A stretch of DNA of 64,000 bases from Chimaeribacter coloradensis (GTDB lineage Bacteria > Pseudomonadota > Gammaproteobacteria > Enterobacterales > Enterobacteriaceae): positions 124,001 to 188,000 of the forward strand of contig NZ_PJZH01000004.1 of assembly GCF_002858715.1 (NCBI RefSeq), read 5' to 3'. Below the pieces are notes generated by a model. The model was given only the letters and a program-made list of their open reading frames with translations, searched no databases and was not told where the DNA came from. The translations under genes and the position numbers were made by a program. Shown in pieces: positions 26,871 to 35,444 of the stretch. How positions within the stretch are numbered: the stretch's first letter is position 1; every line of letters begins with the position of its first letter.

Positions 26871-27356
26871 ATGGCGATACCTGTTCACTTATTTTTGACT
26901 GACGATGGCGGCGCAGTGATCCGGGGTTCTTCCGATGTGCAAGGCCGGGAAGGAAGTATGGAAATTCGGGCATTGCAACACAGTTTAACCCTCCCTACCG
27001 ATCCCATGACAGGAAAGGTGACCGGCACCCGTCAGCACTCACCGTTCCACTTTACCAAGGCGCTTGATAGCGCATCGCCCTATCTCTTTAAAGCCGCGGC
27101 AACAGGGCAGACGCTGAAATCTGCGGAGTTCAGGTTCTACCACATCAATGATGCCGGGCAGGAAGTGGAGTATTACCGGATCACCCTGGAAAACGTAAAA
27201 GTCATTCTGGTCAGTCCGGTGATGTATGATACGCGGGGCTGCCCGGGCACAGGCCACATGGAAGAGGTCGCCCTGAATTACGAGAAGATCACCCACCTGT
27301 ACAAAGACGGCAATCTGTCAGCGCATGACGCATGGAATGAGCGCCCTGCTGCATAA
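26871..27356 (+). CDS. hcp: Hcp, type VI secretion tube protein (orphan)
   Basis: This 161-residue protein is of the Hcp1 family: MAIPVHLFLTDDGGAVIRG, RQHSPFHFTKALDSASPYLF and the strand-rich C-terminal region (KSAEFRFYHINDAGQEVEYY, ITLENVKVILVSPVM) fit the hexameric-ring protein of the T6SS inner tube. GCAAGGAGCG precedes the ATG. No tss/tle/vgrG genes are in the window, so this Hcp must use a system encoded elsewhere. It lies directly downstream of the DUF1493 cassettes, so it may load or be co-regulated with that cargo. Confidence 0.88.
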   Translation: MAIPVHLFLTDDGGAVIRGSSDVQGREGSMEIRALQHSLTLPTDPMTGKVTGTRQHSPFHFTKALDSASPYLFKAAATGQTLKSAEFRFYHINDAGQEVEYYRITLENVKVILVSPVMYDTRGCPGTGHMEEVALNYEKITHLYKDGNLSAHDAWNERPAA

Positions 27357-27510
27357 CCAGAAGCGCTGCCGGGCTTTTGAGTCTGGCACTGCCCATCTGC
27401 CACCGGCCGCTGAAAGGCGTGGCGCTGGTGATCGGCATCTCCCTCATCACCCGGCCAACCCGACGGTGCCGGCCTTCCGCCGGGTGATGGCGCAGTGGGC
27501 AGTCAGCCGC

Positions 27511-28383
27511 CTAGCGGTGGCTGCCCAACTCCACGTTGCCGAATTTCCCGGCCTGGTAATCCGCAATCGCCTGGTTGATCTCATCGCGGCTGTTCATCAC
27601 AAAGGGGCCGTAGGAGACCACCGGTTCGCCAATCGGGTCGGCATGGCCGTAGAGGATCACCGCCTCACTCTCCGCGGTGAGCGCCACGCACTCGCCATCG
27701 TCATTCATCTCAATCAGGTGGTGCGCCTTCAGCGCTTCGCCGCCCAGTGTCAGCGCGCCGTTGACCACGTAGCAGAACACCGTGCGCCCGGCCGGGGCCG
27801 GGAGGGTGATCGCTGCCCCGGCGCGGCACTGTACGGTCATCAGCGTCACGCCGGTCAGGGAGATAAACGGCCCATGCTGGTCGCCGAACGCGCCGGAGAT
27901 CAGGTTGACAGTGGCTTTGCCGCCTGCGGCCTCAATCGCCGGGATCTGATCCTGCTGCAAGCCGGTGTAAGCCGGGCTGCTCATCTTCAGGTGTGACGGC
28001 AGGTTGACCCAGAGTTGCAGGATCTCCAGCGGGCCGCCGCTGCGTTTAAACGCAGCGGGTGAGATTTCCGCATGCACCAGCCCTGACCCGGCCGTCATCC
28101 ACTGGATGCCGCCCTGGGTAATCACGCTCTCGTGGCCGCCGCTGTCGAGGTGCGCCAGCTCCCCCTCCAGAATAAAGGTCACGGTCTCAAAACCGCGGTG
28201 CGGGTGCGGGCCGAACGGCAGACCGTGGTTATTGGCCGGGTAGGCCTGCGGCCCGTGGTGATTGAGGAAGAGGAACGGGTCGAGCTGCGGCAGAGCCGCG
28301 CCGGGCAATGGCCGCCGGGTCACCAGATCGCCGATGTCATCGCGAATGGCCGGGTGCTGCTGTTTACATGTTCTTGAGGTCAT
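27511..28383 (-). CDS. Pirin family protein (cupin)
   Basis: This 290-residue bicupin has the pirin signature FLFLNHHGPQ and GPHPHRGFETVTFILEGELAHLDSGG, with metal-binding His/Glu residues in HPHRGFE. MTAGSGLVHAEISP and the C-terminal cupin (AAITLPAPAGRTVFCYVVNG) follow. Family members such as YhhW have quercetin dioxygenase activity; others bind regulators. It is divergent from the flavin monooxygenase operon. A short inverted repeat CGTGAC-GCT-GTCACG lies about 20 bases upstream of its start. Confidence 0.9.
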   Translation of the reverse strand: MTSRTCKQQHPAIRDDIGDLVTRRPLPGAALPQLDPFLFLNHHGPQAYPANNHGLPFGPHPHRGFETVTFILEGELAHLDSGGHESVITQGGIQWMTAGSGLVHAEISPAAFKRSGGPLEILQLWVNLPSHLKMSSPAYTGLQQDQIPAIEAAGGKATVNLISGAFGDQHGPFISLTGVTLMTVQCRAGAAITLPAPAGRTVFCYVVNGALTLGGEALKAHHLIEMNDDGECVALTAESEAVILYGHADPIGEPVVSYGPFVMNSRDEINQAIADYQAGKFGNVELGSHR

Positions 28384-28596
28384 TATCGTCTGCCTGTACG
28401 TAACGTGACGCTGTCACGGAAAGGGGGAGCATACCTTATCTGCTTGCTTAACGAATAGCGCCGATTGCCGCGCAATGCGAGCGGGCGGTGCGGCAATCCC
28501 ACTTCACGTCTTCCTTAAGCGATATTTCTTCTTTTACATCGGTGGTGCCGCCTTCCAATAATTGCCGCCACGACCGAGCGAAAAGGAAGACACAAC

Positions 28597-29595
28597 ATGG
28601 CATACCGACTCAGTTTGCTGGACAAAAGCCCGATAGCCGACGGCGAAAGCGCCGCGCAGGCGCTGGCGCGCACCGTGGCGCTGGCGAAACAGGCCGAAGC
28701 GTGGGGGTTCCACCGCTTCTGGGTGGCGGAGCACCACAACAGCGCGGCGCTGGCCGGCCCCTCACCGGAGCTGCTGATCGCCTGGATTCTGGCGCAGACG
28801 CGCACGCTGCGCGTCGGGGCAGGCGGCGTAATGCTGCAACACTACAGCCCGTACAAAGTGGCGGAGAACTTTAACCTGCTGGCCTCGCTGGCCCCCGGCC
28901 GGGTTGATCTGGGCGTCGGCAAAGCGCCGGGCGGGCTGCCGCTCTCCACGCGTGCGCTGCAACAAGGGGTCAACGCTGCCGAAAAAGGCGATTTTGCCCA
29001 CCAGCTCGGGCAATTAACCCAGTGGCTGGACGCCACTCCCGCCGGGGATGGCCGCGACGAACTGCTGGCCACGCCGCTGCCCCCTGCCCCGGCGCAGCGT
29101 TTCCTGCTTGGGGCCAGTGAAGGCAGCGCGCAACTGGCTGCCCGCCTCGGCTGGCAGTTTGTGTTTGCCGCCCATCTGAACGGCAGCGAAACCGATCTGG
29201 CCGCGGCGCTGGCGGCGTACCACACCCACAGCAACGGCCGCCGGGCGCTGGTAGCGGTGCAGGCGATCGCCGCAGCCACCGCCGCAGAGGCCGCCCAATT
29301 GGCCGCCGATCTGCAACATTACCGCGTCAGCAGCCCGCAGGGGCAGAGCGTCACCGTGGCGAGTGTTGAACAGGCCGAAGCCTATGTGCGTCAGGCAGGC
29401 ATCACCGACTACCAGATCGAACCGCGCCAGAGCGCCACGCTGAAAGGCACCGCCGCCGACGTCCACGCCCAGCTTGACCACCTCCACCAGCGCTACGGCA
29501 TTGAAGAATTTATTATCGATACGCCCCTCAGTGACGGCGATACCCGGTTCACCTCGCTGGAATTACTGGCGGCCCATCAACAGGTGACAGCCTGA
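28597..29595 (+). CDS. LLM-class flavin-dependent oxidoreductase, MsnO8-type
   Basis: This 332-residue bacterial-luciferase-like protein begins YRLSLLDKSPIADGESAAQA and has WGFHRFWVAEHHNSAALAGP, RVGAGGVMLQHYSPYKVAEN and LAPGRVDLGVGKAPGG. These fit the FMNH2/F420-dependent TIM-barrel family of the MsnO8 type. It is the first gene of a long plus-strand operon devoted to uptake and oxidative breakdown of a small amino-acid-like compound. By analogy with YtmO/CmoO of Bacillus subtilis it may oxidise an S-substituted N-acetylcysteine; this is inference from neighbours. Confidence 0.88.
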   Translation: MAYRLSLLDKSPIADGESAAQALARTVALAKQAEAWGFHRFWVAEHHNSAALAGPSPELLIAWILAQTRTLRVGAGGVMLQHYSPYKVAENFNLLASLAPGRVDLGVGKAPGGLPLSTRALQQGVNAAEKGDFAHQLGQLTQWLDATPAGDGRDELLATPLPPAPAQRFLLGASEGSAQLAARLGWQFVFAAHLNGSETDLAAALAAYHTHSNGRRALVAVQAIAAATAAEAAQLAADLQHYRVSSPQGQSVTVASVEQAEAYVRQAGITDYQIEPRQSATLKGTAADVHAQLDHLHQRYGIEEFIIDTPLSDGDTRFTSLELLAAHQQVTA

Positions 29596-29638
29596 ATTAA
29601 TTCCCCCCGTCTTTCCTGCGATATTAATAAGGTTCATC

Positions 29639-30772
29639 ATGACACTCCCTTTAGAAGAGCAGCTTATTTTATGGCGGCGTGAATTACATCAACACCCGGA
29701 ACTTTCCGGCAAAGAAACAGCAACAACCGGGCGGCTGCTCGGCTGGCTTAATAATATCGGCCTGACGCCGCTGCCTTATTCTTTAAACACCGGGCTGGTG
29801 GTGGAAATAGGCCATCGCGGCCCGTTAATTGCCCTGCGGGCGGATATTGACGCCCTGCCGATTGAGGAAACCACCGCGCTGCCGTTTGCCTCCCGGCAGC
29901 CCGGCGTGATGCACGCCTGCGGCCATGACATCCATACCAGCGTGATGCTGGGGGCGGCGCGCCTGCTCAAGGCGCGGGAAGCGGATCTGCCCGGCCGGGT
30001 GCGCATTCTGTTCCAGCCCGCGGAGGAGACCTTTGTCGGCGCGAAAGCGCTGATCGATGCCGGGGTGCTGGAGGGGGTGCAGGCGATTTTCGGCATGCAT
30101 AACGCGCCGGAACTGCCGGTCGGCACCTTTGCCACCCGCGGCGGGGCCTTCTACGCCAACGTGGACCGTTTCGTGATCCGCCTGACCGGCAAAGGGGCGC
30201 ACGCCGCCCGGCCGCAGGAGGGGATCGACACCATTGTGGTGGCCGGGCAGACCATCGGCGCGCTGCAAACCCTTGCCAGCCGCCGCTACAGCCCGCTGGC
30301 CTCGGTGGTGGTGAGCGTGACGCGCATCGCCGGGGGCAATACCTGGAATGTGCTGCCGCAGCAGGTGGAGCTGGAGGGCACGGTGCGCACCCATGACAAC
30401 GCCATCCGCGCGACGCTGCCGGAAGCGATGCGCCAGATTATCCACGGCATTGCGGCCGCCTCCGGGGCCACGGCGGAGCTGGTGTGGCAGCCCGGCCCGC
30501 CCGCGCTGGTGAACACGCCGCGCTGGGCGGAGTTCGCCTCCCGGGTGGCGGCGGATAACGGCTACCGGGTGCAGATCTCTGAGCCGCAGATGGGCGGCGA
30601 GGATTTTGCGCTCTACCTGCAAAAGGTGCCCGGCACCTTTGTCAGCATCGGCAGCGGCAGTGACGAGGGGCTGCACCACCCCGGTTTTAACCCGGACGAA
30701 CGGCTGATCTACCCGGCCGCCTGCTATTTCGCCCGGCTGGCCGAAGAGGCGTTAACCGATCTGGCGCACTAA
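29639..30772 (+). CDS. M20 family amidohydrolase (N-acyl amino acid deacylase)
   Basis: This 377-residue metallopeptidase-like hydrolase has the metal-binding stretch MHACGHDIHTSVMLGAARLL, the catalytic EE pair in FQPAEETFVGAKALI, FGMHNAPELPVG and the C-terminal GGEDFALYLQKVPG. It belongs to the hippurate hydrolase/N-acetylcysteine deacetylase branch. In the B. subtilis ytm and yxe operons the equivalent enzyme removes the acetyl group at the end of S-substituted cysteine salvage. It lies 43 bases after the MsnO8-type gene. Confidence 0.9.
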   Translation: MTLPLEEQLILWRRELHQHPELSGKETATTGRLLGWLNNIGLTPLPYSLNTGLVVEIGHRGPLIALRADIDALPIEETTALPFASRQPGVMHACGHDIHTSVMLGAARLLKAREADLPGRVRILFQPAEETFVGAKALIDAGVLEGVQAIFGMHNAPELPVGTFATRGGAFYANVDRFVIRLTGKGAHAARPQEGIDTIVVAGQTIGALQTLASRRYSPLASVVVSVTRIAGGNTWNVLPQQVELEGTVRTHDNAIRATLPEAMRQIIHGIAAASGATAELVWQPGPPALVNTPRWAEFASRVAADNGYRVQISEPQMGGEDFALYLQKVPGTFVSIGSGSDEGLHHPGFNPDERLIYPAACYFARLAEEALTDLAH

Positions 30773-30882
30773 TGCCACGTTATGACCAATTTTATCTTTG
30801 GATTGCAGGGATTGTTATTTTACTTCCCTGCCCCGCTCGGGAATAGTCAATTCAACCCCACTCTGATAATGCAGGTGAAATA

Positions 30883-32196
30883 ATGTCTACCCGCCGCCAA
30901 TTACGTCTCGGCACGATATTACACGGTGCCTCAGGAAATATGTCCGCCTGGCGTCACCCGGATGCACAGGCCGATGCCAGTATTAATTTTGAGTTTGCCA
31001 AAAGCGTGGCGAAAAAAGCCGAACAGGGAAAGCTCGACTTTATTTTTGTTGCGGACGGGCTGTTTATTAATGAAAAGTCGATCCCGCATTTCCTGAACCG
31101 CTTTGAGCCGATTACCCTGCTGTCAGCGCTGGCGACGGTCACAGAGCACCTCGGGCTGGTCGGCACGCTCTCCACCTCCTACAGCGAGCCGTTTACTGTG
31201 GCGCGCCAGTTTGCCAGCCTCGACCACCTCAGCGGCGGGCGCGCGGGCTGGAACGTGGTGACCTCACCGCTGGAAGGTTCCGCGAAAAACTTCTCCCGCC
31301 AACAGCACCCTGACCACGCCCTGCGCTACCGCATTGCCGACGAGTACCTGACCGTCGCCAAAGGGTTGTGGGACTCCTGGGAGGAGGACGCCTTTGTGCG
31401 CGACAAAGCGTCCGGGCAGTTCTTCGACCCCAGCAAACTTCACACGCCGGACCACCACGGCGACTTCTTCCAGGTGCAGGGGCCGCTGAACATCGGCCGC
31501 ACGCCGCAGGGCCGCCCGGTGCTGTTCCAGGCCGGGGCGTCTGAAGACGGCAAAAAGCTGGCGGCGCGCCATGCCGACGCGATCTTTACCCACCACCCGA
31601 CGGTGGAGGAGGCGCAGGCGTTCTATCAGGATGTGAAACGCCAGCTGGTGGAGAACGGCCGCCAGCCCGGCGACCTGCACATCTTCCAGGGGGTCAGCGT
31701 GATCGTCGGCAGCAGCGCCGACGATGTGGAGCGGCAATACCAGCAGACGGCGGCGCTGGTGTCCGTGGAAGATGCGCTGAACTACCTCGGTCGCTACTTC
31801 GACCACCACGACTTCAGCCAGTACCCGCTGGATGGCCCCTTCCCGGCACTGGGCGACATCGGCCAGAACAGCTTCCGCAGCACCACGGATGAGATCAAAC
31901 GCAACGCGCGTGAAAAAGCACTGACGCTGCGCCAGGTGGCACTGGAAGCGGCCACCCCGCGTCCGCTGTTCCACGGCACGCCGGAGCAGGTGGCGGACGG
32001 CCTCCAGCACTGGTTTGAACAGGGTGCCGCTGACGGCTTCATCATCAATGGCGGCACGCCGGTGACCTTCCCGCATTTCGTTGACCAGGTGGTGCCGCTG
32101 TTGCAGGCACGCGGGCTTTTCCGCACGGAATACCCTGGGAAAACGCTGCGTGACAGCTTTGGGCTGGCGCAACCGGCCAACCAGTTTACCGCCTGA
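30883..32196 (+). CDS. NtaA/SnaA/DmoA-family FMN-dependent monooxygenase
   Basis: This 437-residue enzyme has the family pattern [66 protein letters not shown] and [20 protein letters not shown]. NtaA-type enzymes use reduced FMN supplied by a reductase to open C-N or C-S bonds. In B. subtilis YxeK and CmoJ, relatives attack N-acetylated S-(2-succino)cysteine or S-alkylcysteine. It is preceded by a 110-bp gap that may contain a second promoter. No flavin reductase gene is visible in this operon. Confidence 0.9.
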   Translation: MSTRRQLRLGTILHGASGNMSAWRHPDAQADASINFEFAKSVAKKAEQGKLDFIFVADGLFINEKSIPHFLNRFEPITLLSALATVTEHLGLVGTLSTSYSEPFTVARQFASLDHLSGGRAGWNVVTSPLEGSAKNFSRQQHPDHALRYRIADEYLTVAKGLWDSWEEDAFVRDKASGQFFDPSKLHTPDHHGDFFQVQGPLNIGRTPQGRPVLFQAGASEDGKKLAARHADAIFTHHPTVEEAQAFYQDVKRQLVENGRQPGDLHIFQGVSVIVGSSADDVERQYQQTAALVSVEDALNYLGRYFDHHDFSQYPLDGPFPALGDIGQNSFRSTTDEIKRNAREKALTLRQVALEAATPRPLFHGTPEQVADGLQHWFEQGAADGFIINGGTPVTFPHFVDQVVPLLQARGLFRTEYPGKTLRDSFGLAQPANQFTA

Positions 32197-32233
32197 TTTT
32201 TATCGTTCCTGACAATAATAAGAGAGCCGCGCT

Positions 32234-33148
32234 ATGCAGAAACCCGCCTTACTCACCCTCGCCCTGCTGTTCTCCGGCCTGGCACAGGCCGCAGGCCATG
32301 GGATTGACCTGAAAGCCAATGAGACCCCGATCAACGTGGCCGCCAACCCGGCGGCAGTGGCGCAGATCCCGGCCGGCTACCGCTTTGCGGTGCCGGGGAA
32401 ATTCACCGTGGCGATCGCCGGGCTGAACTCCCCGCCGCTGACGCTGCTGGCTGATGATAACAAAACCATGCTGGGCAGCGAGGCGGACATCGCCCGGCTG
32501 GTGGCCGACAGCCTGGGGTTGCAGCTCAATATTGTGCGCACCTCCTGGGAGGACTGGCCGCTGGGCGTGGCCTCCGGCAAATATGATGCCGCCATCAGCA
32601 ACATCACGGTCACCAAAGACCGCAAAGCGAAATTTGATTTCGCCACCTACCGCAAGGATTCGCTGGGCTTTTATGTGAAATCCACCTCGTCGCTCAGCCG
32701 GATTGAGAAAGCAGAAGAGATCGCCGGGCTGCGGATCATCGTCGGCGCGGGCACCAACCAGGAGTCGATCCTGCTTGGCTGGGATCAGGAGAACCGCAAA
32801 AAAGGGCTGAAGCCGTTTACCCCGGTCTACAGCACCGATGACGCGGCGCAGACGCTGGCGTTGCAGTCGGGCCGCGCAGACGCCTATTTCGGCCCGAACG
32901 TGATCGGGGCCTGGAAAGCGGCGCTGAACGGCAAAACCAAACTGGTCGGCTCGGTGGACGGCGGCTGGCCGAAAGCGGCGCACATCGCCGTGACCCTGAA
33001 AAAAGGCAGCGGGCTGGTGCAGCCGGTGAACACGGCGCTGAACGGCGTGATCCAGGGCGGGGCCTATGACCAGGTCCTGAACCGCTGGGGGGAAGGCGTC
33101 GAGCGGCTTGACCGCTCTGAGATCAACCCGCCGGGCCTGGGCGACTAA
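32234..33148 (+). CDS. Polar amino-acid ABC transporter, periplasmic binding protein 1
   Basis: This 304-residue protein has a signal peptide (MQKPALLTLALLFSGLAQAA) and a class II/F solute-binding fold: FTVAIAGLNSPPLTLLADD, SEADIARLVADSLGLQL, WPLGVASGKYDAAISNITVT, VGAGTNQESILLGW and LQSGRADAYFGP. It captures an amino-acid-like substrate for the permease and ATPase encoded downstream. A paralogue at 35445 in the same operon shares the same blocks, so the transporter may accept two ligand classes. Confidence 0.9.
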   Translation: MQKPALLTLALLFSGLAQAAGHGIDLKANETPINVAANPAAVAQIPAGYRFAVPGKFTVAIAGLNSPPLTLLADDNKTMLGSEADIARLVADSLGLQLNIVRTSWEDWPLGVASGKYDAAISNITVTKDRKAKFDFATYRKDSLGFYVKSTSSLSRIEKAEEIAGLRIIVGAGTNQESILLGWDQENRKKGLKPFTPVYSTDDAAQTLALQSGRADAYFGPNVIGAWKAALNGKTKLVGSVDGGWPKAAHIAVTLKKGSGLVQPVNTALNGVIQGGAYDQVLNRWGEGVERLDRSEINPPGLGD

Positions 33149-33159
33149 AGGAGAGCACC

Positions 33160-33693
33160 ATGAGCCACTTTACTTTTCGTGACGTCTCCCCGGAGGACGC
33201 CGACCTGCAACCGATCATTACCGGGCTGTTCGGCGAATATGAGGCGCGCTACGGCGACTACTTCTCCCGCACTGCGGAAGAGGAGCTGACCGAGTGGTAT
33301 CTGCCGCCGCAGGGGCTGTTTATTGTGATGGAGCGCGACGGCGAAACCCTGGCGATGGGGGCCTATAAGCCCTTCGATGACGAAACCGCCGAGCTGAAGC
33401 GCATCTGGACGCGCCGCGACCAGCGGCGCAAAGGGCTGGGGTTGCTGGTGGTGGCGGAGCTGGAACGCCGCGCGGCGCTTGCCGGTTACCGCCGGGTCTA
33501 CCTCACCACCGGGTTCCGCCAGCCGGAGGCGGTGCGCCTCTACCTGGCGCAGGGGTATCAGCCGCAGTTTGACATCCACCGCGACCCGGAAGAGTACAGC
33601 CGCCCGCCCTATGACGGCCGGTTGCGCTTTATCAAGCGGCTGGGGGCGGACGCGCCTGTCACCGCGCTCGCCGCCGATGCCCGTGCCGGTTAA
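33160..33693 (+). CDS. GNAT family N-acetyltransferase
   Basis: This 177-residue protein has the acetyl-CoA-binding motif A in TRRDQRRKGLGLLVVAELERRA and the motif B region GYRRVYLTTGFRQPEAVRLYLAQGYQP. It lies 11 bases after the binding-protein gene, within the operon. In the Bacillus S-substituted cysteine pathways a GNAT enzyme (SnaA/SnaB) N-acetylates the imported compound before oxygenation; the same role is likely here but inferred. Confidence 0.87.
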   Translation: MSHFTFRDVSPEDADLQPIITGLFGEYEARYGDYFSRTAEEELTEWYLPPQGLFIVMERDGETLAMGAYKPFDDETAELKRIWTRRDQRRKGLGLLVVAELERRAALAGYRRVYLTTGFRQPEAVRLYLAQGYQPQFDIHRDPEEYSRPPYDGRLRFIKRLGADAPVTALAADARAG

Positions 33694-33703
33694 GGAGAGA
33701 GAG

Positions 33704-34615
33704 ATGAAACACACGTCCACCCTGCGTGTCGTGCCGGCGCGCTACCCGCTGCGCCTGATCGGCGCCCTCTTTACCCTGTTTATCCTGGCGGCGGTGGTGC
33801 AGTCCATCGCCTTTAACCCGCGCTGGGAGTGGGCTGTTTTTGCCCGCTGGTTCTTCGACCCGGTGATCCTCGAGGGGCTGCAACAGACCCTGCTGCTGAC
33901 GCTGCTCGGCTCGCTGTTCAGCATTGTGCTCGGCACCGCGCTGGCGCTGGCGCGGCTGTCGCCCTCCTGGCTGCTCTCGGGGCTGGCGTTCAGTTACATC
34001 TGGCTGTTCCGCTCGCTGCCGCTGGTGGTGGTGCTGATCATCCTTTACAACTTCTCCTACCTTTACGACACCCTGTCGCTCGGCATCCCCTTTACCGGCC
34101 TCGCCTGGGGGCACTACGCGACTATCGATGTGCTCGGCCAGTTCCCGACCGCGGTGATCGGCCTGACGCTGGTGCAATCCGCCTATACGGCGGAGATTAT
34201 CCGCGGCGGCATCCTCGGGGTGGACCACGGCCAGTTTGAGGCCGCGGCCGCGCTGGGGCTGCCGGGCCGCCGCCGCACCTTCCGCATCATCCTGCCGCAG
34301 GCGTTGCGGGCGATTATCCCGACCGCCTTCAACGAGATCATCAGCCTGGCGAAAGGCACCTCGATTGTTTACGTGCTGGCGATGCCGGAGCTGTTTTACA
34401 CCATCCAGATGATCTACAACCGCACCCAGCAGGTGATCCCGCTGCTGATGGTGGGCGCGGTCTGGTATCTGGTGATCACCACCCTGCTTTCCGTGGTGCA
34501 GCACTACGTTGAACGCTGGCTGGCGCGCAGCGCCCGCCGTGAACCGCGCCCCGCCCTGTGGCAACTCTTCCGCCCAAAAACCGGCCGCGCCCCGCTCGGC
34601 CCGGTAAGGAGCTAA
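33704..34615 (+). CDS. Polar amino-acid ABC transporter, permease
   Basis: This 303-residue inner-membrane protein has about five to six helices. It shows the HisM/GlnP-type region LEGLQQTLLLTLLGSLFSIVLG and the EAA loop EAAAALGLPGRRRTFRIILPQALRAIIP for contact with the ATPase. The ATG at 33704 has GGAGAGAGAG in front; the open frame begins earlier (33479) but that part overlaps the GNAT gene and has no family match. It is the single permease gene, so it probably works as a homodimer. It is two bases from the next gene. Confidence 0.92.
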   Translation: MKHTSTLRVVPARYPLRLIGALFTLFILAAVVQSIAFNPRWEWAVFARWFFDPVILEGLQQTLLLTLLGSLFSIVLGTALALARLSPSWLLSGLAFSYIWLFRSLPLVVVLIILYNFSYLYDTLSLGIPFTGLAWGHYATIDVLGQFPTAVIGLTLVQSAYTAEIIRGGILGVDHGQFEAAAALGLPGRRRTFRIILPQALRAIIPTAFNEIISLAKGTSIVYVLAMPELFYTIQMIYNRTQQVIPLLMVGAVWYLVITTLLSVVQHYVERWLARSARREPRPALWQLFRPKTGRAPLGPVRS

Positions 34616-34617
34616 CC

Positions 34618-35415
34618 ATGTCAGAAGCAATCGATTACCAGCGCGCGGCCAATGCCCGCGGCCACATCAGCATCACCGGCGTCACCAAGTATTTCGGCAG
34701 GCACAAGGCGCTGGATGAGGTGTCGCTGGAGCTGGAGCCCGGCTCGGTCACGGTGATCCTCGGGCCGTCCGGCTCCGGCAAGTCCACACTGTTGCGCGCC
34801 ATCAATCACCTCGAGCGGGTGGATGAGGGCTTTATCCAGATCGACGGCGATTACATCGGCTACCAGCGGCGCGGCGACCGGCTCTATGAGCTGAAGGAGA
34901 AGGCGATCCTGCGCCAGCGCACGGAAGTGGGCTACGTGTTCCAGAACTTCAACCTGTTTCCGCACCTCACGGTGCTGGAGAACATCATTGAAGCGCCGAT
35001 TGTGCATAAAAAGCTGACCCGGCCGCAGGCGATTGAGCGGGCGCTGGAACTGCTGGACACCGTCGGGCTGCGCCACAAAGCGGATGCCTGGCCGCGCCAG
35101 CTCTCCGGCGGGCAGCAGCAGCGCGTGGCCATTGCCCGCGCGCTGGCGCTGAACCCGCGGGTGATCCTGTTTGATGAACCGACCTCTGCCCTCGACCCGG
35201 AGCTGGTGGGCGAAGTGCTGGACGTGATCCGCTCGCTGGCGCAGTCGGGCGTGACGCTGGTGGTGGTGACGCATGAGATCGGCTTCGCCCGCGAAGTGGC
35301 GGATCAGATCGTGTTTATGGTGGACGGCAAAATTGTGGAACAGGGCAACGCCCGGCAGGTAATCAGCGCCCCGCAGCACCCACGCACCCGCCGTTTCCTC
35401 GCCAATGTGCTGTGA
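34618..35415 (+). CDS. Polar amino-acid ABC transporter, ATP-binding protein
   Basis: This 265-residue ATPase is of the HisP/GlnQ type. It has Walker A GPSGSGKST near residue 50, Q-loop VFQNFNLFPHLTV, signature LSGGQQQRVAIARALA, Walker B VILFDEPTSALD and switch His in VVTHE. RxxRxEVGYVFQ and the short C-terminus fit amino-acid importers. The ATG at 34618 (AAGGAGC upstream) follows the permease stop by two bases; an in-frame start at 34558 lies inside the permease gene. Confidence 0.94.
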   Translation: MSEAIDYQRAANARGHISITGVTKYFGRHKALDEVSLELEPGSVTVILGPSGSGKSTLLRAINHLERVDEGFIQIDGDYIGYQRRGDRLYELKEKAILRQRTEVGYVFQNFNLFPHLTVLENIIEAPIVHKKLTRPQAIERALELLDTVGLRHKADAWPRQLSGGQQQRVAIARALALNPRVILFDEPTSALDPELVGEVLDVIRSLAQSGVTLVVVTHEIGFAREVADQIVFMVDGKIVEQGNARQVISAPQHPRTRRFLANVL

Positions 35416-35444
35416 GGCCGCCCCACCTGACAAGGAGACTGACC

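Noticed and set aside
33479-33703. N-terminal extension of the ABC permease
   Set aside because: It overlaps the GNAT gene completely, is Arg/Ser-rich as expected of a shadow frame, and a good ribosome binding site precedes the ATG at 33704.
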